From positions 140,325 to 204,324 of the forward strand of contig NZ_AUGY01000004.1 of NCBI RefSeq assembly GCF_000422905.1: a stretch of 64,000 nucleotides of DNA, given 5' to 3'. The notes under the pieces were generated by a model. That model was not told the origin of the DNA. It saw nothing but the letters and a program-made list of their open reading frames with translations, and searched no databases. Within the stretch, counting starts at the first letter, position 1, and each line of letters starts with the position of its first letter. The DNA is from Paenibacillus alginolyticus DSM 5050 = NBRC 15375. Lineage in GTDB: Bacteria; Bacillota; Bacilli; Paenibacillales; NBRC-103111. This document shows positions 47,504-57,375 of the stretch, one piece after another. The position numbers and the translations under genes are program-made.

Positions 47504-49018
47504 ATGAAAAAGGAAATGTTTAAGATATTAACTGGCGCAGTGAGTATTGCTGTTCTATTGTCAGCATGCGGTAGCAAAGGATCCGAGAACGCTTCTACTG
47601 CAAGTCCGGCAGCTAGTGCGGCTGCAACTACCAAGGTAGAGCAACTAGCGCCAGTAGAATTGATTTGGAATTATCCATTAAGCGCGGTGCCGCAAGATAT
47701 GGCAAGTGTACAGGAAGCTATCAACAAAATCACGAAGGCGAAAATCAATGCAACCGTTAAATTGCAACCGCAAACATTCGCTGACTACGTTCAAAAGATG
47801 AACACGACGGTTGCTTCCGGCGAAAACTTTGATATCGCATGGGTATCTAACTGGAACTGGGACTATGTAACGAACCAATCTAAAGGTGCTTTCATTCCAC
47901 TTGACGATTTGATGACGAAATATGCGCCAACATTGGGTAAATCCATGCCGCAATTCGTATGGGATGCTACAAAAATCGGCGGCAAAGTTTACGGTATTCC
48001 AAACTATCAAACCGTAACGAACAAACAAGGCTTCTTAATCCAAAAGAAATATGCGGATAAATACAATCTAGACGTTAACTCCATCAAAAAGATTGAAGAT
48101 CTCGAGCCATTTTTGGCAAAAGTAAAAGCAGGCGAGTCCAAAGACGTCGTTCCATTCCTAATGGATCGTAACGGAAGATTTGGTAACATGTTTCGTGGTT
48201 ACGGATTAGAATCAATTGCTAGCGTTATTGGTGTTGATCTGAAAAATCCAGACAAAGTTATCAATCTGTATGATACGCCTCAATACGCTCAATATTTAGA
48301 TTTGGCGAAAAACTGGCACGATAAAGGCTATATCAACGATAATGCGGCTACATTGAAAAACAAAGCGGACATTGAGAAAACAGGTAACGCTGTTGTTCAA
48401 GTCCACAACGTATTGAAGCCAGGTGTTGAAACTCAGTTTAAGACTGCAAACGGCGGAAATGATGTAATCGCGATTCCTACAACTGAAGTATGGGCAGGAA
48501 CTGGTTCCATTATTACAACTATGCAAGCGATCAGCAAAACGTCTAAAAACCCTGAGCGCGCGATGATGTTCATTAATTTGCTGAACACGGACAAAGAGCT
48601 GTATAACACAATCAGCTTCGGCGTTGAAGGTAAGCACTATACAAAAAATGCAGATAACACAATCAAAATTAACAAAGAAGCTGGTTACGTTCCAAACGCA
48701 AGTTGGGTATTTGGTAACACGTTCAACGGTTTGTTAGTTGAAGGTACAGATCCAAACGTAGTAGCTAATACGCAAAAAGAAAATGAAACAGCTAAACCAT
48801 CACCGCTTATGGGCTTCAAGTTTGTGAATACAGCAGTTACAGCGGAAATTGCTAACATTGCGACTGTAATTGACCAATACAGACCAGGTCTTGAAACAGG
48901 TACTGTGGCTGCAAGCGAGAAGCTGAAAGAATTCCAAGACAAGTTGAAAGCAGCTGGTGTTGACAAAGTTATCGCTGAAGCTCAGAAGCAACTTGATGAG
49001 TGGAAGAAAACGAAGTAA
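47504..49018 (+). CDS. Extracellular sugar-binding lipoprotein of the ABC transporter
   Basis: This 504-residue lipoprotein has an N-terminal signal with lipobox LLSA-Cys22, a Ser/Ala-rich linker (22-48), and a type 1 solute-binding fold (TKAKINATVKLQ, ASGENFDIAWVSNWNWDY, GIPNYQT). It is anchored outside the membrane and delivers oligosaccharides to the two permeases just upstream. AGGGGG precedes the ATG. The gene order permease-permease-binding protein is the reverse of the most common order. The substrate is unknown; neighbouring lyase and sulfatases suggest a uronate-containing or sulfated oligosaccharide (inference). Confidence 0.9.
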   Translation: MKKEMFKILTGAVSIAVLLSACGSKGSENASTASPAASAAATTKVEQLAPVELIWNYPLSAVPQDMASVQEAINKITKAKINATVKLQPQTFADYVQKMNTTVASGENFDIAWVSNWNWDYVTNQSKGAFIPLDDLMTKYAPTLGKSMPQFVWDATKIGGKVYGIPNYQTVTNKQGFLIQKKYADKYNLDVNSIKKIEDLEPFLAKVKAGESKDVVPFLMDRNGRFGNMFRGYGLESIASVIGVDLKNPDKVINLYDTPQYAQYLDLAKNWHDKGYINDNAATLKNKADIEKTGNAVVQVHNVLKPGVETQFKTANGGNDVIAIPTTEVWAGTGSIITTMQAISKTSKNPERAMMFINLLNTDKELYNTISFGVEGKHYTKNADNTIKINKEAGYVPNASWVFGNTFNGLLVEGTDPNVVANTQKENETAKPSPLMGFKFVNTAVTAEIANIATVIDQYRPGLETGTVAASEKLKEFQDKLKAAGVDKVIAEAQKQLDEWKKTK

Positions 49019-49040
49019 TTGAAGGCTTCATCAGAGTGAA

Positions 49041-49099
49041 AATCATGTTTACAGCGATAAAAGTGACGAGCTTTCTGCTGTAAGCATGATTTTTTTTAC
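49041..49099 (+). terminator. Terminator after the binding protein
   Basis: AATCATG-TTTACAGC pairs with GCTGTAA-GCATGATT around a long loop, followed by eight T. Confidence 0.82.
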
Positions 49100-49123
49100 T
49101 ATAACAATTAAAGGGGTGGCATT

Positions 49124-50992
49124 ATGCTTACTACATTAACTCTTCGGCAATTGAAGACTGCTTTGGAACAAAATAAACATGGAACCACTGCGCTTTTTTC
49201 TGAAGGAGCTTCGCCCGAGCGATGGACGCAAATTCGGAACGATCGACGCTTTGCGGAGTTTTGGGAGAAGCTTGAAGAGCAGGCTGCTGGGTTATCCGAG
49301 CATCCGATCTGTCCGCCGCCTTTTTCCGACTTTCTATTATTCGGCGAAACGGGTGACAGGGCTACGTATCAAACGAACCGAACCGAGCTTTTTTCGGGGC
49401 TGCATGTATTCGGACTGCTGGCCATGACAGATGAACGGCCAGAATGGAAGAAAGGACTCGAAAATGCGATTTGGTCCATATGCAATGAGTATACGTGGGT
49501 ACTTCCAGCACATCTCGGTTTGTATGTGAATGAATATCCGAACGGCATTTGGGATCAACCGCACGCGCCTCGCGAAACGGTGGATTTGGATGCGGCTGTA
49601 GCTGGTTTTGCGCTGGCCGAAATCCTGCACCTGGCAGGACCGCGTCTGCACCCATGGGTTGCCCAGCGAGCGAAAGCGGAAATTGAACGTCGTATTTTTC
49701 AGGTGTACTTTCATGATCCTACCCCGCAAAACTGGGAGCTTAAGACGAATAACTGGCCTGCAGTTTGCGCATCCAGTATCGGCGCCATGGCTATTTATTT
49801 GATTGAAGACAGCGAAAAGCTCGCAGGGATGCTCTGGCGTGTGATAAACGTGCTGCGCCAGTATTTGTCGGGCTTTGACGAGCAAGGAGCTACGCCTGAA
49901 GGACCGGTTTACTGGCAATTCGGCTTCTCGCACCTCGTTTATTTTACTGAATTGCTCAAAGAGCGCACCGGCGGGCAAATCACGCTGCTTGATGAGCAAA
50001 AGTTCGGAAAGATTGCTCAATTCCCGCAATTCTGCCTGCTGACAAACGGAAAGGTTGTTAACTTCTCGGATGCTCCGGATGAAGCCCGTTTTCATACTGG
50101 GTTGATGCAGCGACTGTGTGAATACTTCCCATCCTTACAACTACCGCCAGACGAATATCGGATGAACGTCATTCCGGTTTCATGGCTGGAAGCGACGCGC
50201 TTAATGCTTTGGTCACCGAATCAGCAGGATACTGAAGCGGGGCCTTCTTCGGAGCCGCAAGAACGCGTTCAGGAGCGGATTTTCACGGGAAATCAATGGG
50301 TCATTTCGAAGGTGCTTCAGCCGGATGGATGTATCGCTGCTTTTGCGGCAAAGGGAGGATACAACGAAGAACCGCATAACCATAACGACTTGGGGCATTT
50401 TATCCTGCATGTTGACGGAATAACTGTGCTTGCGGACGTGGGAATCGGCGTGTACACGAAGCAGTATTTTCAGCCGGAGCATCGTTACGAAACGATTCAT
50501 GCAGGCTCGCATGGACATTCTGTGCCCATTATTGACGGTTATCGACAAGGTTTCGGCAGGCAGTACAAGTCACATTTACTGCAGCATGAGGTAACGGAAG
50601 ACGAGGTGCGCTTTGAACTCGACTTAACCGAAGCCTACACGTGTCCAACCTTGAAATCGCTTACGCGCGAGTTTCTGTGGCGCCGTCCGAGCGTTGAGGC
50701 CTCACAGTTGATCATTACGGATAAATCGACATTCCGTGAAACGCCATCGGCTTTTCAGGAAGTGTTTATTTGCGGTGTTGAGCCGCAGCAGATCGAGATG
50801 GGTAGGATCGCGATCGGTACGGTGGAGATGCATTTTAGCCCGAGCGACTGGTTAGTTGAGGTTGAAGCGGTAACGGCGGTTTCTCATTATGGGGTAGAAA
50901 GTAAGTACTATCGTCTGATGTGTAATCGCAAAAGCGTCAGCGCAAGTATGGAAAGTCAATTCCGGTTTGAGATCAAGAATCAAGGGAGGTAA
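49124..50992 (+). CDS. Heparinase II/III-family polysaccharide lyase
   Basis: This 622-residue protein lacks a signal peptide, so it is cytoplasmic. The N-terminal half is an alpha-toroid (about 70-330, NNWPAVCASSIGAMA, ATPEGPVYWQFGFSH). The C-terminal Hepar_II_III beta domain (about 380-600) holds the His-rich motif PHNHNDLGHF near 414-424. By family it cleaves uronic-acid-containing oligosaccharides by beta-elimination; several Gram-positive members have unknown substrates. It follows the transporter and is coupled by TAATG overlap to the secreted beta-helix gene. Confidence 0.88.
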   Translation: MLTTLTLRQLKTALEQNKHGTTALFSEGASPERWTQIRNDRRFAEFWEKLEEQAAGLSEHPICPPPFSDFLLFGETGDRATYQTNRTELFSGLHVFGLLAMTDERPEWKKGLENAIWSICNEYTWVLPAHLGLYVNEYPNGIWDQPHAPRETVDLDAAVAGFALAEILHLAGPRLHPWVAQRAKAEIERRIFQVYFHDPTPQNWELKTNNWPAVCASSIGAMAIYLIEDSEKLAGMLWRVINVLRQYLSGFDEQGATPEGPVYWQFGFSHLVYFTELLKERTGGQITLLDEQKFGKIAQFPQFCLLTNGKVVNFSDAPDEARFHTGLMQRLCEYFPSLQLPPDEYRMNVIPVSWLEATRLMLWSPNQQDTEAGPSSEPQERVQERIFTGNQWVISKVLQPDGCIAAFAAKGGYNEEPHNHNDLGHFILHVDGITVLADVGIGVYTKQYFQPEHRYETIHAGSHGHSVPIIDGYRQGFGRQYKSHLLQHEVTEDEVRFELDLTEAYTCPTLKSLTREFLWRRPSVEASQLIITDKSTFRETPSAFQEVFICGVEPQQIEMGRIAIGTVEMHFSPSDWLVEVEAVTAVSHYGVESKYYRLMCNRKSVSASMESQFRFEIKNQGR

Positions 50993-50997
50993 TGAGA

Positions 50998-52320
50998 ATG
51001 CTTAAGACAAGTTCAACTAAATCTCACAAATGGATGGCCCTGGTATTAGCAATGCTAATGATTTACACACCAGTTCTATCGATCCCATCCAAAACTTTTG
51101 CAGCAACTGCAACAAGCTACTACGTTGATGGTACTAATGGTAATGATGCCAACAACGGTTTGACAATTGGAGCCGCTTTCAAGACCATCCAGGCTGCTGC
51201 AACTGTTGCTCAATCAGGAGAAACTGTATATGTACGTGCAGGTGTGTACAGAGAAACGGTTACTCCAGCTAATTCCGGTGTTACGATTAAAAACTACAAT
51301 AGTGAAAGCGTAACTGTATCAGGTGCTGACTTGATTACAGGTTGGACATTAGATACTACATTGGTTACCGGAAAAAATATCTATGTCGCAGATATGAACT
51401 GGGATATTTACAACGGCGACGGAAATATTGTTTTCGCTGATGGCGTCCTGATGAAGGAAGCAACATTTCCGAATATTGCAGTTGCAGATCTTTTGGACAA
51501 AACTAAATATAATACTGTGAAAACATTCACTTTTGGGGCAACGTCTTCTATCGTTGACGTACCAGGATTAGGCACTAATTTTCCTGCTAATACATTAAAT
51601 AGCGGTATGCTTTGGGTTCGAACTGGGAATGGTTATGGCAGCTACACAGCAGCCATTACAGGAAATCCTACTACCTCAACCATCAATATTAATTGGCCGA
51701 TCCTATCTGCAGGTTACAATCCTGACAATACTTCATATTATTATATTACAAGAAATAAGGCCGTATTAGATGTTGAAACAGAATGGTACAAGGATGTAGC
51801 GAATGGAAAATTATATTTCATTGCTCCTGGTAACGTAGATCCAAGTACAATTATGGTTGAAGCTAAAAAGAGAGAATATGCATTTGACTTAACAGGAAAG
51901 ACCAATATAACCATTGATGGAATTAAGATAAGAGCTGCAAATCTTAACTTTGTTAATTCCAGCTATAATATGGTGAAAAATACTTTGGTTGATGCTCCAG
52001 ACTATAACTTACCTGCTGGAATGGCTAACCTTAATGGTTTAACATTAGGTTTGAATTTGAATGGCGATCACAATACGATACGGGACAGCGAAATTAGAAA
52101 TATGTATGGTCCCGGGATTCTGGTTGATGGACATGATAATAGTATCATTAACAATTACATTCACAATGTCGATTTCCTACATAGTTATGCAGATGCTGTA
52201 AAACTAAATGGATATAACCATCTTGTCAGCCATAATACCCTTACGATGTCAGGTCGTGGGCTTGTAGGCGGCTCTTTTTCCAGATCAGTTATTGAGTATA
52301 ACGATAAAGCCAAGGTATGA
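50998..52320 (+). pseudogene. Secreted right-handed beta-helix protein, N-terminal part (frameshifted)
   Basis: GGGAGG fits the ATG at 50998 (an ATG at 50992 overlaps the previous stop). The protein opens with a signal peptide (about 1-36, ending TFAA) and YYVDGTNGNDANNGLT, then the parallel beta-helix of pectate-lyase-like/DUF1565 proteins (VYVRAGVYRETVTP, NTIRDSEIRNMYGPGILVDG). The frame ends at 52318, where the next frame continues the same helix (MKLSKDGGAFYVVNVDMEN), so one base has been lost or gained at about 52300-52316. AT-rich codon use contrasts with neighbours. It probably bound or cleaved a plant or algal polysaccharide. Confidence 0.82.
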
Positions 52321-54476
52321 AGCTATCTAAAGATGGTGGAGCATTCTATGTTGTGAATGTGGACATGGAAAACACGGAAATACACCATAACGTAGTTCAT
52401 GATATCATAGGTGCCGGAGGGTCCCACGGTATTTATCCGGATAACTCGGTGCATAACGCTATTTTTTATAACAACATTACTTATAATACAAGTGCTAATG
52501 GAATGCTGATAAATGTTCCTAATGAATACCAATTATTTTATAACAATTCAATCCAAGGCCCTATAGGCCAGTTCTGCAATAACTTTGATGTCTGTGATTC
52601 AATAGGTTCGAAATTTACTAACAACATAGTAAGTGGTGCATTTGGAGGCGGAGCAAATAATAATGATATGACGAAAGACAAAAATATCATTAGTGCTGGT
52701 ACTACACATTGGACGGCTCCTTATAGTGTAACTAATTCAACACCAACACTTCCTTCAGCGTATACCTTGAAGAGTACTTCTACAGGCTTAGATCAAGGTG
52801 CAGTAATTCCAGGAATAACTGATGGTTATGTTGGAAATAAACCTGATATAGGTGCAGTGGAAACTGGAGCAGCTCCATGGAAAGTGGGGCATGACTTTGC
52901 TAATCCTCCAAATCCTACTTTTTATCTAAATCCAAATATTCCATATAAAAACCAGATGAAAAATGCGGGCTTTGAAAGAGGAAATTTTGAAGAGTGGACA
53001 ATTACTGCAGGAACTCCGTCACTATTTAAACAGGCCGCTTGGGATTATAAAGCGTCAAGCATGGTTAGATTTCAGAATAATGCTGTTCGGCTTAAAGCTG
53101 GAGACACCATACAACAGACGGTAAACGGTCTTAAACCTAATACGACCTATACATTAAATGCTTGGGGGATCATACAGGGAACGGTATTTCAAGCAGAAGA
53201 CTATAATGCTAGCGCAGGAACATTCAGCCAAACCCCTTTCAGAGGAGAAAACTGTCTATGTGGTAACACTGCAGGCGCATGGGTTAAATATAACAGTATC
53301 GACTTTGGAACAGGTTTATATAACAGCATCAACTTCGGTGCAGTAAGCAGAGTGACCGGCGGTAAGATCGATGTTAAACTTGACAATCCTACAAATCCGT
53401 CGATTGCCACTTATACTATAAATTCAACTAATGACGTAATCAACAATGGCGCTTGGAATTACAATAAAACAGATACACCTATAACAACATCAGTTACAGG
53501 GGTACACGATGTTTACTTGGTATTCTCAAATGCAAACGAAATCTACCTGGATAACTTCAGATTGTCCAATACTACGGCTAATGTGGATCAAGCGATATTA
53601 GGAGTTAAAGATTATGGAGGTACTGAGACTACTACAACGATAACGGATAAGACGTTCAACAGCACAACAAAGGCGAAGAGCATTGAGTTTACTACAGGAC
53701 CTACTAATACAAGCGCTACCATATATGCAAGCAAGCCAAACGGTAATTACTTTGCTTTTGTAGATGGTTTCGGGGTTGCTGAGGAAGTTCCGGTTCCGGC
53801 TCCATTCTCTGGTTCTTATAATGGAACAGTAGCTAATTTCACTTGGCCAGCTGTTTCTAATGCCGTAAGCTACGATGTGTACCGTTCAGACTTCAAAGAT
53901 GGTCCTCATAATACACCCTTCACATACAAAGTGAATTGGAGTAAAGAAGAGAGCGGATCCGTTAATGTAGGTCAAATCAACATGAGTATACATACCGGTA
54001 CTCATATTGATGCACCTTTTCATTTTGATAATGAGGGCAAAAGAGTAATTGAATTGGATCTTGATTTATATATCGGAAGTGCCCGTGTCGTCTATTTGCC
54101 AAACTATACATCCATCGGAGTGGGTGAATTGTCCGGTATCGATCTAAATGGGATTACCCGTCTGATCATTCGTACAGATGCATGGAAGGATCAACGGACG
54201 TTTCCACAAACAATTCCTCATCTCAAACCCGAATTAGCGGCTTATCTTTCGGAATTCGGTGTTCGTCTGATTGGCCTTGATTTGCCGTCCGTAGATCCAC
54301 TAGATAGTAAAGAACTATTAGCCCATCATGAACTTGCCGTTCATGGCATTCATATCTTGGAAGGGCTTGTTTTAGACGATGTATTACCAGGTGATTATGA
54401 ATTAGCAGCTCTCCCGCTGCCATTGGTTGAAGCAGATGGAAGTCCGGTACGTGCCGTGTTGAAAAAACTCCCTTAA
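52317..54476 (+). CDS. Chimera: beta-helix C-terminal part and CBMs fused to kynurenine formamidase
   Basis: This 719-residue open frame continues the beta-helix protein (1-190). A CBM4_9-like module follows (about 220-510, NAGFERGNFEEWTI), interrupted by a CBM6-like module (about 285-420, FQAEDYNASAGTF, HDVYLVFSNANEIYLDNF). Near 53895-53912 (residue about 528) it changes to kynurenine formamidase/cyclase-family sequence: TPFTYKVNWSKEESGSVNVG, metal-binding HTGTHIDAPFH (559-569), HHELAVHGIHILEG and the normal KynB C-terminus. KynB lacks only its first 20-odd residues. KynB hydrolyses N-formylkynurenine in tryptophan breakdown and has no evident link to polysaccharides, so the fusion looks like a deletion product. 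Without the upstream frame it has no signal peptide. Confidence 0.82.
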   Translation: MKLSKDGGAFYVVNVDMENTEIHHNVVHDIIGAGGSHGIYPDNSVHNAIFYNNITYNTSANGMLINVPNEYQLFYNNSIQGPIGQFCNNFDVCDSIGSKFTNNIVSGAFGGGANNNDMTKDKNIISAGTTHWTAPYSVTNSTPTLPSAYTLKSTSTGLDQGAVIPGITDGYVGNKPDIGAVETGAAPWKVGHDFANPPNPTFYLNPNIPYKNQMKNAGFERGNFEEWTITAGTPSLFKQAAWDYKASSMVRFQNNAVRLKAGDTIQQTVNGLKPNTTYTLNAWGIIQGTVFQAEDYNASAGTFSQTPFRGENCLCGNTAGAWVKYNSIDFGTGLYNSINFGAVSRVTGGKIDVKLDNPTNPSIATYTINSTNDVINNGAWNYNKTDTPITTSVTGVHDVYLVFSNANEIYLDNFRLSNTTANVDQAILGVKDYGGTETTTTITDKTFNSTTKAKSIEFTTGPTNTSATIYASKPNGNYFAFVDGFGVAEEVPVPAPFSGSYNGTVANFTWPAVSNAVSYDVYRSDFKDGPHNTPFTYKVNWSKEESGSVNVGQINMSIHTGTHIDAPFHFDNEGKRVIELDLDLYIGSARVVYLPNYTSIGVGELSGIDLNGITRLIIRTDAWKDQRTFPQTIPHLKPELAAYLSEFGVRLIGLDLPSVDPLDSKELLAHHELAVHGIHILEGLVLDDVLPGDYELAALPLPLVEADGSPVRAVLKKLP

Positions 54477-54614
54477 TTATAACGGATGGAAGCCAATATT
54501 GATTATGATAACTTTGAAAGCATACATTACAAACGGTTGGGAAGCCATGTGAGTGGTTACCCAATTTTTTTCTATTTTTCATGCTGATTGTAATTGCTTT
54601 TGCTTACTTATCAA

Positions 54615-54761
54615 GGAATACGATTCCCATCTGATGGTGAGGGGCCTGTCAGAGAAACTTCTGTTAATCCTTTTTACAATGATGCTACGACAGTAACGAA
54701 TGAAGAATTCAAGAGATTTGTTGAGGATACAGGCTTCCAATGGCGTTTACTCTTAGGGTGA
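54615..54761 (+). pseudogene. Formylglycine-generating enzyme (sulfatase activator) remnant
   Basis: The frame reads SDGEGPVRETSVNPFYNDAT and VTNEEFKRFVEDTGFQ, matching the N-terminal part of FGE/SUMF1-type enzymes (GFPADGEGPVR, PFxID, VTNxxFxxFV). The catalytic cysteine-bearing C-terminal two thirds are missing. FGE converts the sulfatase Cys to formylglycine, and both sulfatases in the window carry such a Cys, so the gene once belonged to this locus. Confidence 0.72.
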
Positions 54762-54784
54762 GCGTGCGATCGATCGGATGCTGC

Positions 54785-54819
54785 AAAGAATCGTTTCCAG
54801 TAAATGGGGAACGATTCTT
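54785..54819 (-). terminator. Hairpin after the minus-strand AraC gene
   Basis: AAGAATCGTTCCCC pairs with GGAAACGATTCTT (read on the minus strand), followed by TTGC. It lies just beyond the AraC stop; the U tract is weak. Confidence 0.6.
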
Positions 54820-54829
54820 CGCGGCATGT

Positions 54830-55675
54830 CTATCGAGTTTTACAAAATATCTTTCGAAAGTCGCTTGGTCTCACACCGGTTTTACTATGGAACAAGTTCG
54901 AAAAATAATGCGAATCGACATATCCAAGCTTATAACCAATGTCGCTTATAGTTAGCTGTGTGTCGAGCAGCATCCGTTTAGCGGATTCTATCTTTTTAGA
55001 GATGACATAGTTATAGATGGTAGTTCCGACTTCTCTTTTAAATAAGCGATTCATTTGCTTATTGGAAATGCCAATATGTGAAGCGAGCTGAGTCGAGTCG
55101 AAAGGATGAAGGATACTGTTATCCACAAATTGTTTTATCGCTTGAACCGTTGATGTTAAAGCATCCCCTCTTTTACGCAAAGTTTCGGAGAGGCTGACGA
55201 TGATTCGCATAAGGATGACCTGAAACTCGGATTGCATTTCCTCAACTGACTTTTCCTTAGCGCTTTCAATAGCCTCTTTAAACAAAGATTCCAACCCGCT
55301 ATCCTGAGTTACGACTCGGGGAAGTAGTTGATAAGCCTCTAGCATCTTCAGAATCCAGTTTCCGCTAATGTTTAGCCATATATAGCTCCATTGCTCCTCG
55401 TGATCTAGGTCTGAGGCAACTTCATGGCAGCAGCCTGCAGGAAGGATGAACACGTCTCCCTGACGCGCAATATATGTTTGGGGACCGACCTTTATACATC
55501 CTTGCCCTGAGAGTACAAAACCGAAAACGGTAATTTTCGCAAGTTTTCGAATATTGCAGTAATCCGTTTCGCAGTAATTAATCCCTAAGAACTGCACGCT
55601 CAGAGGAGGAGGCTCTCCTAACGGAGGCAGGTGATATACAGGCCCATACTTGCCGGGGTTATTCAATATCGTCAT
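54830..55675 (-). CDS. AraC-family regulator coupled to the second sulfatase
   Basis: This 281-residue regulator has an N-terminal cupin domain (about 30-110, GFVLSGQGCIKVG, DVFILPAGCCHEV) and a C-terminal AraC HTH (about 180-278, TQLASHIGISNKQMNRLFKR, DIGYKLGYVDSHYFSNLFH). The frame is open up to 55726, but the ATG at 55675 overlaps the sulfatase stop as ATGA, marking translational coupling. It likely regulates its own operon with the sulfatase. Confidence 0.88.
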   Translation of the reverse strand: MTILNNPGKYGPVYHLPPLGEPPPLSVQFLGINYCETDYCNIRKLAKITVFGFVLSGQGCIKVGPQTYIARQGDVFILPAGCCHEVASDLDHEEQWSYIWLNISGNWILKMLEAYQLLPRVVTQDSGLESLFKEAIESAKEKSVEEMQSEFQVILMRIIVSLSETLRKRGDALTSTVQAIKQFVDNSILHPFDSTQLASHIGISNKQMNRLFKREVGTTIYNYVISKKIESAKRMLLDTQLTISDIGYKLGYVDSHYFSNLFHSKTGVRPSDFRKIFCKTR

Positions 55676-57186
55676 GCATGCCAGACTCGAGGCATAGCCA
55701 TAGACTCTTTGCCTAGCTCCGCCCAAATGTATTTCAACATAAGCTCCGATTTTAAGGATTGGTACTCAGGATTATCCCATAAATTGCGGATTTCGCCCGG
55801 ATCCTCTTGTAAATCAAAGATTTCACCATAAGTTTGGTTATAGTACACGGTAATTTTATACCTTTCACCAACATAAGTTTTTTGATGAATTGTCGTTGGA
55901 GTATGACGAAACTCGCAGATGGCATGATCCCTGACTTGGCTCTTCTGACCGAACCATACTTGTGACTGATCTAAACCTGTCATGTGGTGGGGAATCGAAA
56001 TGCCGCATAGAGATAAAAAGGTAGGGGCCAAATCTACCAATGACTGAATGGCAGGCGAGGTAACCCCAACAGGAACTTTACCAGGATACCGGACGATAAA
56101 TGGAATTTTGATAAGGTCTTCATAATGAAAGCCCCCTTTGGCTTGAAGGCCATGTTGACCAAAGAAGTGCCCATGGTCTGTTGTAAATACTACGATTGTA
56201 TTGTCTGCAAGCCCCAGCTCATCAAGCTTGTTTAAAATATTTCCTATATATTTGTCCATAAGACTGATCATGCCATAGTAGGTTGCTACCAGTTGTTGGC
56301 GGTCATGCTCGGAATATAACGCCGAATGGGAATGATAGCCATGTACCCCAAACTCGCCTTCCTTCCAGGGCTCATAATCCGGATGCTCCATTTGTGTTAA
56401 CTGAAAATGAGGGGGATTATGAACATGCTCGCCTGGAGTAATAACAGGAATGGTCAACTGATTCGGGTCATACATCGTATCCCAAGGTTCAGGAACCAAA
56501 TAATCCGGGTGAGGATCAAAGAAGCTGGACCAGAGGAAGAAGCTTTGATCTTCTTCTTTATATTGCTCCAGAAGAGCGTTAGTCCTTTCTGCAATCCAGG
56601 TATTGTAGTGATATTTTTCCGGAATAGGCCATTTATGGAGAATGGAACGATCCATCGTACCTGTTGGCGGCAGGAAATAGTCACGCCAGTTCAAACAGCC
56701 CTTTTCTTCCATCCAAAGTGCGTAATGTTGGCCGACATGCGACTCATTCGTATGATTACGTGCTAACTCTACATGATCAAAGCCGTAGAAAGGTCCGTTA
56801 TTTTCCTTCCAATAATCTAGATCCTGTAAGATCGGATAAGCCTCGAGAGATGGATATTGCTCAGTAGATGCTAACGGCTGAAAATGAGCTTTGCCTACGA
56901 GAGCAGAATTGTAACCGGCTTCACGAAAATCTTCGCCGACCGTATGAACATTTTCCAACAGCTTCGTGCCGAGTGTCCATGCTCCGTGCTGACTTGGGTA
57001 CATACCGGTAATGATGGAAGCTCTAGTCGGGGTACAAGTGGGGTTCGGACAATACGAGCGGGTAAATGTAGTTCCTTCCTTCACCAGACGATCTAGATTC
57101 GGTGTCTTAATTTCTGAATTAAAAGCACCCAGCGTATTCCAATGCTGCTGATCACTGGTAATTAACAAAATATTAGGTTTCTTCAT
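55672..57186 (-). CDS. Second sulfatase (Cys-type)
   Basis: This 504-residue sulfatase has the signature Cys51-x-Pro-x-Arg (CTPTRASIITG) needing conversion to formylglycine, the metal site LLITSDQQHWN, and VVFTTDHGHFFGQHG. There is no signal peptide. It is distinct in sequence from the sulfatase at 37740, so the two may remove sulfate from different positions or sugars. It forms a two-gene minus-strand operon with the AraC regulator. It diverges from another AraC gene at 57376. Confidence 0.92.
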   Translation of the reverse strand: MKKPNILLITSDQQHWNTLGAFNSEIKTPNLDRLVKEGTTFTRSYCPNPTCTPTRASIITGMYPSQHGAWTLGTKLLENVHTVGEDFREAGYNSALVGKAHFQPLASTEQYPSLEAYPILQDLDYWKENNGPFYGFDHVELARNHTNESHVGQHYALWMEEKGCLNWRDYFLPPTGTMDRSILHKWPIPEKYHYNTWIAERTNALLEQYKEEDQSFFLWSSFFDPHPDYLVPEPWDTMYDPNQLTIPVITPGEHVHNPPHFQLTQMEHPDYEPWKEGEFGVHGYHSHSALYSEHDRQQLVATYYGMISLMDKYIGNILNKLDELGLADNTIVVFTTDHGHFFGQHGLQAKGGFHYEDLIKIPFIVRYPGKVPVGVTSPAIQSLVDLAPTFLSLCGISIPHHMTGLDQSQVWFGQKSQVRDHAICEFRHTPTTIHQKTYVGERYKITVYYNQTYGEIFDLQEDPGEIRNLWDNPEYQSLKSELMLKYIWAELGKESMAMPRVWHA

Positions 57187-57375
57187 CCGATAATTCCTCC
57201 AAGAAATTTATTTCTATTTTAAGAATAAGGTCCCTGAGGTAGATTGGAAATATCACAATTTCGGATTCGTTTAACATTTTGTTAGGTTTAAGCCATCTTG
57301 AGTTGAAAGAATAATAGGAATATGATGAAGGGGAAGTGCTTGAGTTATAACCAAGTTTTGAGGTGAAAAAACACA

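Noticed and set aside
52317..52320. ATGA overlap between the two beta-helix frames read as normal operon coupling.
   Set aside because: The second frame continues the same beta-helix with no signal peptide, so a frameshift explains it better.
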